Source: QYOJ01 sp964616825 (GTDB taxonomy: Bacteria > Bacteroidota > Bacteroidia > Bacteroidales > FEN-979). From it: a stretch of 64,000 bases of DNA. Made by a program: the position numbers and the translations under genes. Where the stretch lies: positions 1 to 64,000 of the forward strand of contig CAZTSX010000010.1 in assembly GCA_964616825.1 (NCBI GenBank), in the 5' to 3' direction. Of this stretch, positions 62,631 through 64,000 are shown in pieces. Every line of letters begins with the position of its first letter. Position 1 is the first letter of the stretch. The notes beneath the pieces are model-generated. The model was not told the DNA's origin, ran no database searches, and worked only from the letters and a program-made list of their open reading frames with translations.

Positions 62631-62638
62631 TACCTTTG
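62631..62638 (+). promoter_or_regulatory. -7 element TACCTTTG for the U32 gene
   Basis: TACCTTTG matches TANNTTTG and lies 17 bases before the TTG start at 62656, giving a leader of about ten bases. Confidence 0.5.
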
Positions 62639-62655
62639 CAAAAATTCTATTTTAT

Positions 62656-63891
62656 TTGAAATCCGCTGAAATCACAGCTCCTGTTGGAACCTGGGAATCA
62701 CTAACTGCTGCTATTCAGGCTGGTACTGATTCAGTCTATTTCGGAGTGGGTATACTTAACATGCGAGCCCGGTCATCTATCAACTTTACCCTCCGCGACC
62801 TGGTCAAAATCTCCCGGATATGCAGGAAACATAGCGTTAAGACCTATCTCACGGTAAATACCGTCATTTACGATTCTGAGATCAGGGAGATGAAGCGGAT
62901 CGTGGATTCGGCAATGAAAAATGGAATTGATGCCATAATTGCTTCCGACCTGGCTGTGATTCAGTATGCCAGAATGGTAGGGATGCTGGTTCACATGTCG
63001 ACCCAGACCAACATCACCAACCTGGAGGCAGTAAAATACTGGGCTCAGTTTGCCGATGTAATGGTTACCGCCCGGGAGTTGAGCCTGGAACAGGTAGCAA
63101 CTATCTCCCGAGCTATAAAGCGCCAGAAGATCAAGGGCCCTTCCGGAAATCTCGTTCAATTAGAGGTTTTCGTGCATGGCGCGCTCTGTATGGCAGTCTC
63201 CGGAAAATGTTACCTGAGCCTTGATAAATACAACGCTTCAGCCAATCGTGGATCGTGTTACCAGCTTTGTCGCCGTCCTTACCGTGTAACCGATTTCGAA
63301 GGAGAAATTGAACTGGTGGTCGACAACGAGTACATCATGTCGCCCAAAGACCTTTGTACCATCGGATTTCTGGATAAAATTATCAACGCCGGTGTATCTA
63401 TACTGAAGATCGAAGGCCGGGGGCGAAGTCCGGAATACGTAAAAACAGTTGTCTCCTGTTATCGTGAAGCAGTTGATGCTATTGTAGAAGGGACATACAG
63501 TCAGGAAAAAACCGATAGATGGCTGGATAAGTTGAAATCTGTTTACAATCGTGGTTTCTGGGATGGGTATTACCTCGGACAAACGTTTGGTGAATGGACC
63601 GAGAAGCATGGATCTGTCGCTACACAATCAAAAGAGTATATTGGGAAAGTAACGAATTTCTTTACCAAGCTTAATGTAGCAGAGATAAAACTGGAATCAG
63701 GATATCTTAAATCCGGTGATCGCATTTATATCCAAGGGCCAACCACGGGTGTGATTGAGATGACAATCCCGGAGATCCGTGTGGACAAGATGGCTGTGAT
63801 GAGAACAAAAAAGGGGGATGTTTGCTCTTTTCATGTACCGGAGTTCCTTCGACGGGCAGATAAGATTTATAAACTAATTCAACATTTATAA
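62656..63891 (+). CDS. U32 family peptidase-like protein
   Basis: 411 residues from a TTG start; no ATG lies close by, and KSAEITAPVGTWESLTAAIQ aligns with the normal U32 beginning. TDSVYFGVG and STQTNITNLEAVKYW belong to the barrel. The Fe-S-type cysteines are in HGALCMAVSGKCYLSL and GSCYQLCRRPYRV. LKIEGRGRSPEYVKTVVSCY and the C-terminal beta-rich domain (KVTNFFTKLNVAEIKLES) complete the family. Characterised relatives (TrhP, RlhA) hydroxylate RNA bases rather than cut proteins; an RNA-modification role is more likely than proteolysis. It ends convergently on the GNAT gene, overlapping by six bases. Confidence 0.88.
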   Translation: MKSAEITAPVGTWESLTAAIQAGTDSVYFGVGILNMRARSSINFTLRDLVKISRICRKHSVKTYLTVNTVIYDSEIREMKRIVDSAMKNGIDAIIASDLAVIQYARMVGMLVHMSTQTNITNLEAVKYWAQFADVMVTARELSLEQVATISRAIKRQKIKGPSGNLVQLEVFVHGALCMAVSGKCYLSLDKYNASANRGSCYQLCRRPYRVTDFEGEIELVVDNEYIMSPKDLCTIGFLDKIINAGVSILKIEGRGRSPEYVKTVVSCYREAVDAIVEGTYSQEKTDRWLDKLKSVYNRGFWDGYYLGQTFGEWTEKHGSVATQSKEYIGKVTNFFTKLNVAEIKLESGYLKSGDRIYIQGPTTGVIEMTIPEIRVDKMAVMRTKKGDVCSFHVPEFLRRADKIYKLIQHL

Positions 63892-64000
63892 TTCCATATA
63901 ATAGTGTTCGATATCGGCTTCGAAAAACGTTTCGCCTTGTTTGACAAATCCTGCTCGTTCATAGAGTGGGACTGCGCGTAGCTGAGCATTCAGATAGATC
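63886..64000 (-). CDS. GNAT acetyltransferase, C-terminal fragment
   Basis: The minus strand is open from the window end to a TAA at 63886-63888 and encodes IYLNAQLRAVPLYERAGFVK then QGETFFEADIEHYYMEL. LNAQxxAxxLYERAGFxxxGExFxExxIxHxxM is the terminal acetyl-CoA-binding helix and last strands of GNAT acetyltransferases of the ElaA/YjdJ kind. The rest lies outside the window; the substrate is unknown. Confidence 0.75.
   Translation of the reverse strand, partial: IYLNAQLRAVPLYERAGFVKQGETFFEADIEHYYMEL

Overview
This 64 kb window comes from a Bacteroidota chromosome, most likely an anaerobic member of the Bacteroidales/Marinilabiliales kind. The evidence is: several TANNTTTG-type -7 promoter elements; type IX secretion C-terminal domains on two large secreted proteins; the group-typical order ftsX / DUF3098 / uppP / truB; thioester-type giant alpha-2-macroglobulin architecture; and a fused 2-hydroxyacyl-CoA-dehydratase-type activase plus a NADH:ferredoxin-style flavoprotein, both typical of anaerobes. 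No rRNA, tRNA, CRISPR array, insertion sequence or prophage was found.

Layout. 1-5183 (+): SPOR-domain tail, a small anchored protein, and a 1403-residue acyl-CoA dehydratase activase. 5201-25583 (-): a long run of closely packed or overlapping genes in two blocks. The upstream block (22337-25583) encodes a beta-barrel protein and two secreted PQQ-like beta-propellers. It ends in a 53-codon fossil of a third propeller gene (22156-22317). The downstream block starts at a promoter at 22137-22144. It encodes an anchored propeller, a CGCC-containing NHL protein, a tiny Tat-type Cys-rich protein, a Tat-type polyferredoxin, a NapH/NosR-like membrane ferredoxin, another anchored propeller, a NuoE/NuoF-type flavoprotein and its FAD/Fe-S partner. 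It then continues into one more propeller, a glycosyltransferase and a LolD/MacB-type ABC exporter. I read the core as a membrane electron-transfer module linking NAD(P)H to an extracytoplasmic beta-propeller system with no recognised terminal oxidoreductase. It is the best candidate here for an undescribed system.

25754-46066: a DUF485/ActP-type symporter pair with a clean terminator, an AsmA/DUF748 protein, a CheY-like receiver, an HD hydrolase, a T9SS cargo with a small PID-CTERM-like protein, tadA, a BNR-repeat T9SS cargo, the truB/uppP/DUF3098/ftsX cluster, and two tandem AsmA-like giants. 46167-64000: leuS (with a low-GC internal segment), a DUF3108 protein, a 2106-residue alpha-2-macroglobulin that has lost its thioester motif, aspS, a HAD phosphatase, a lipoprotein, an S9-type peptidase, a STAS protein, a CoA-acylating aldehyde dehydrogenase, a U32 protein and the tail of a GNAT acetyltransferase.

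A second theme is a set of dispersed, degenerate short-word tandem repeats (TCACCAGT-like, CCGGATGCCGGAT-like, CGAGCAT-like, TTCGCTAT-like, ACGTGAG-like). They sit in intergenic gaps and run across the 3' ends of genes, where they supply stop codons. They are also carried in frame inside coding sequences, at least six times in the alpha-2-macroglobulin gene and, as a related TCATTGCGAGC-type element, once in the ABC permease. All functions are read from sequence motifs and family knowledge; no database search was possible.
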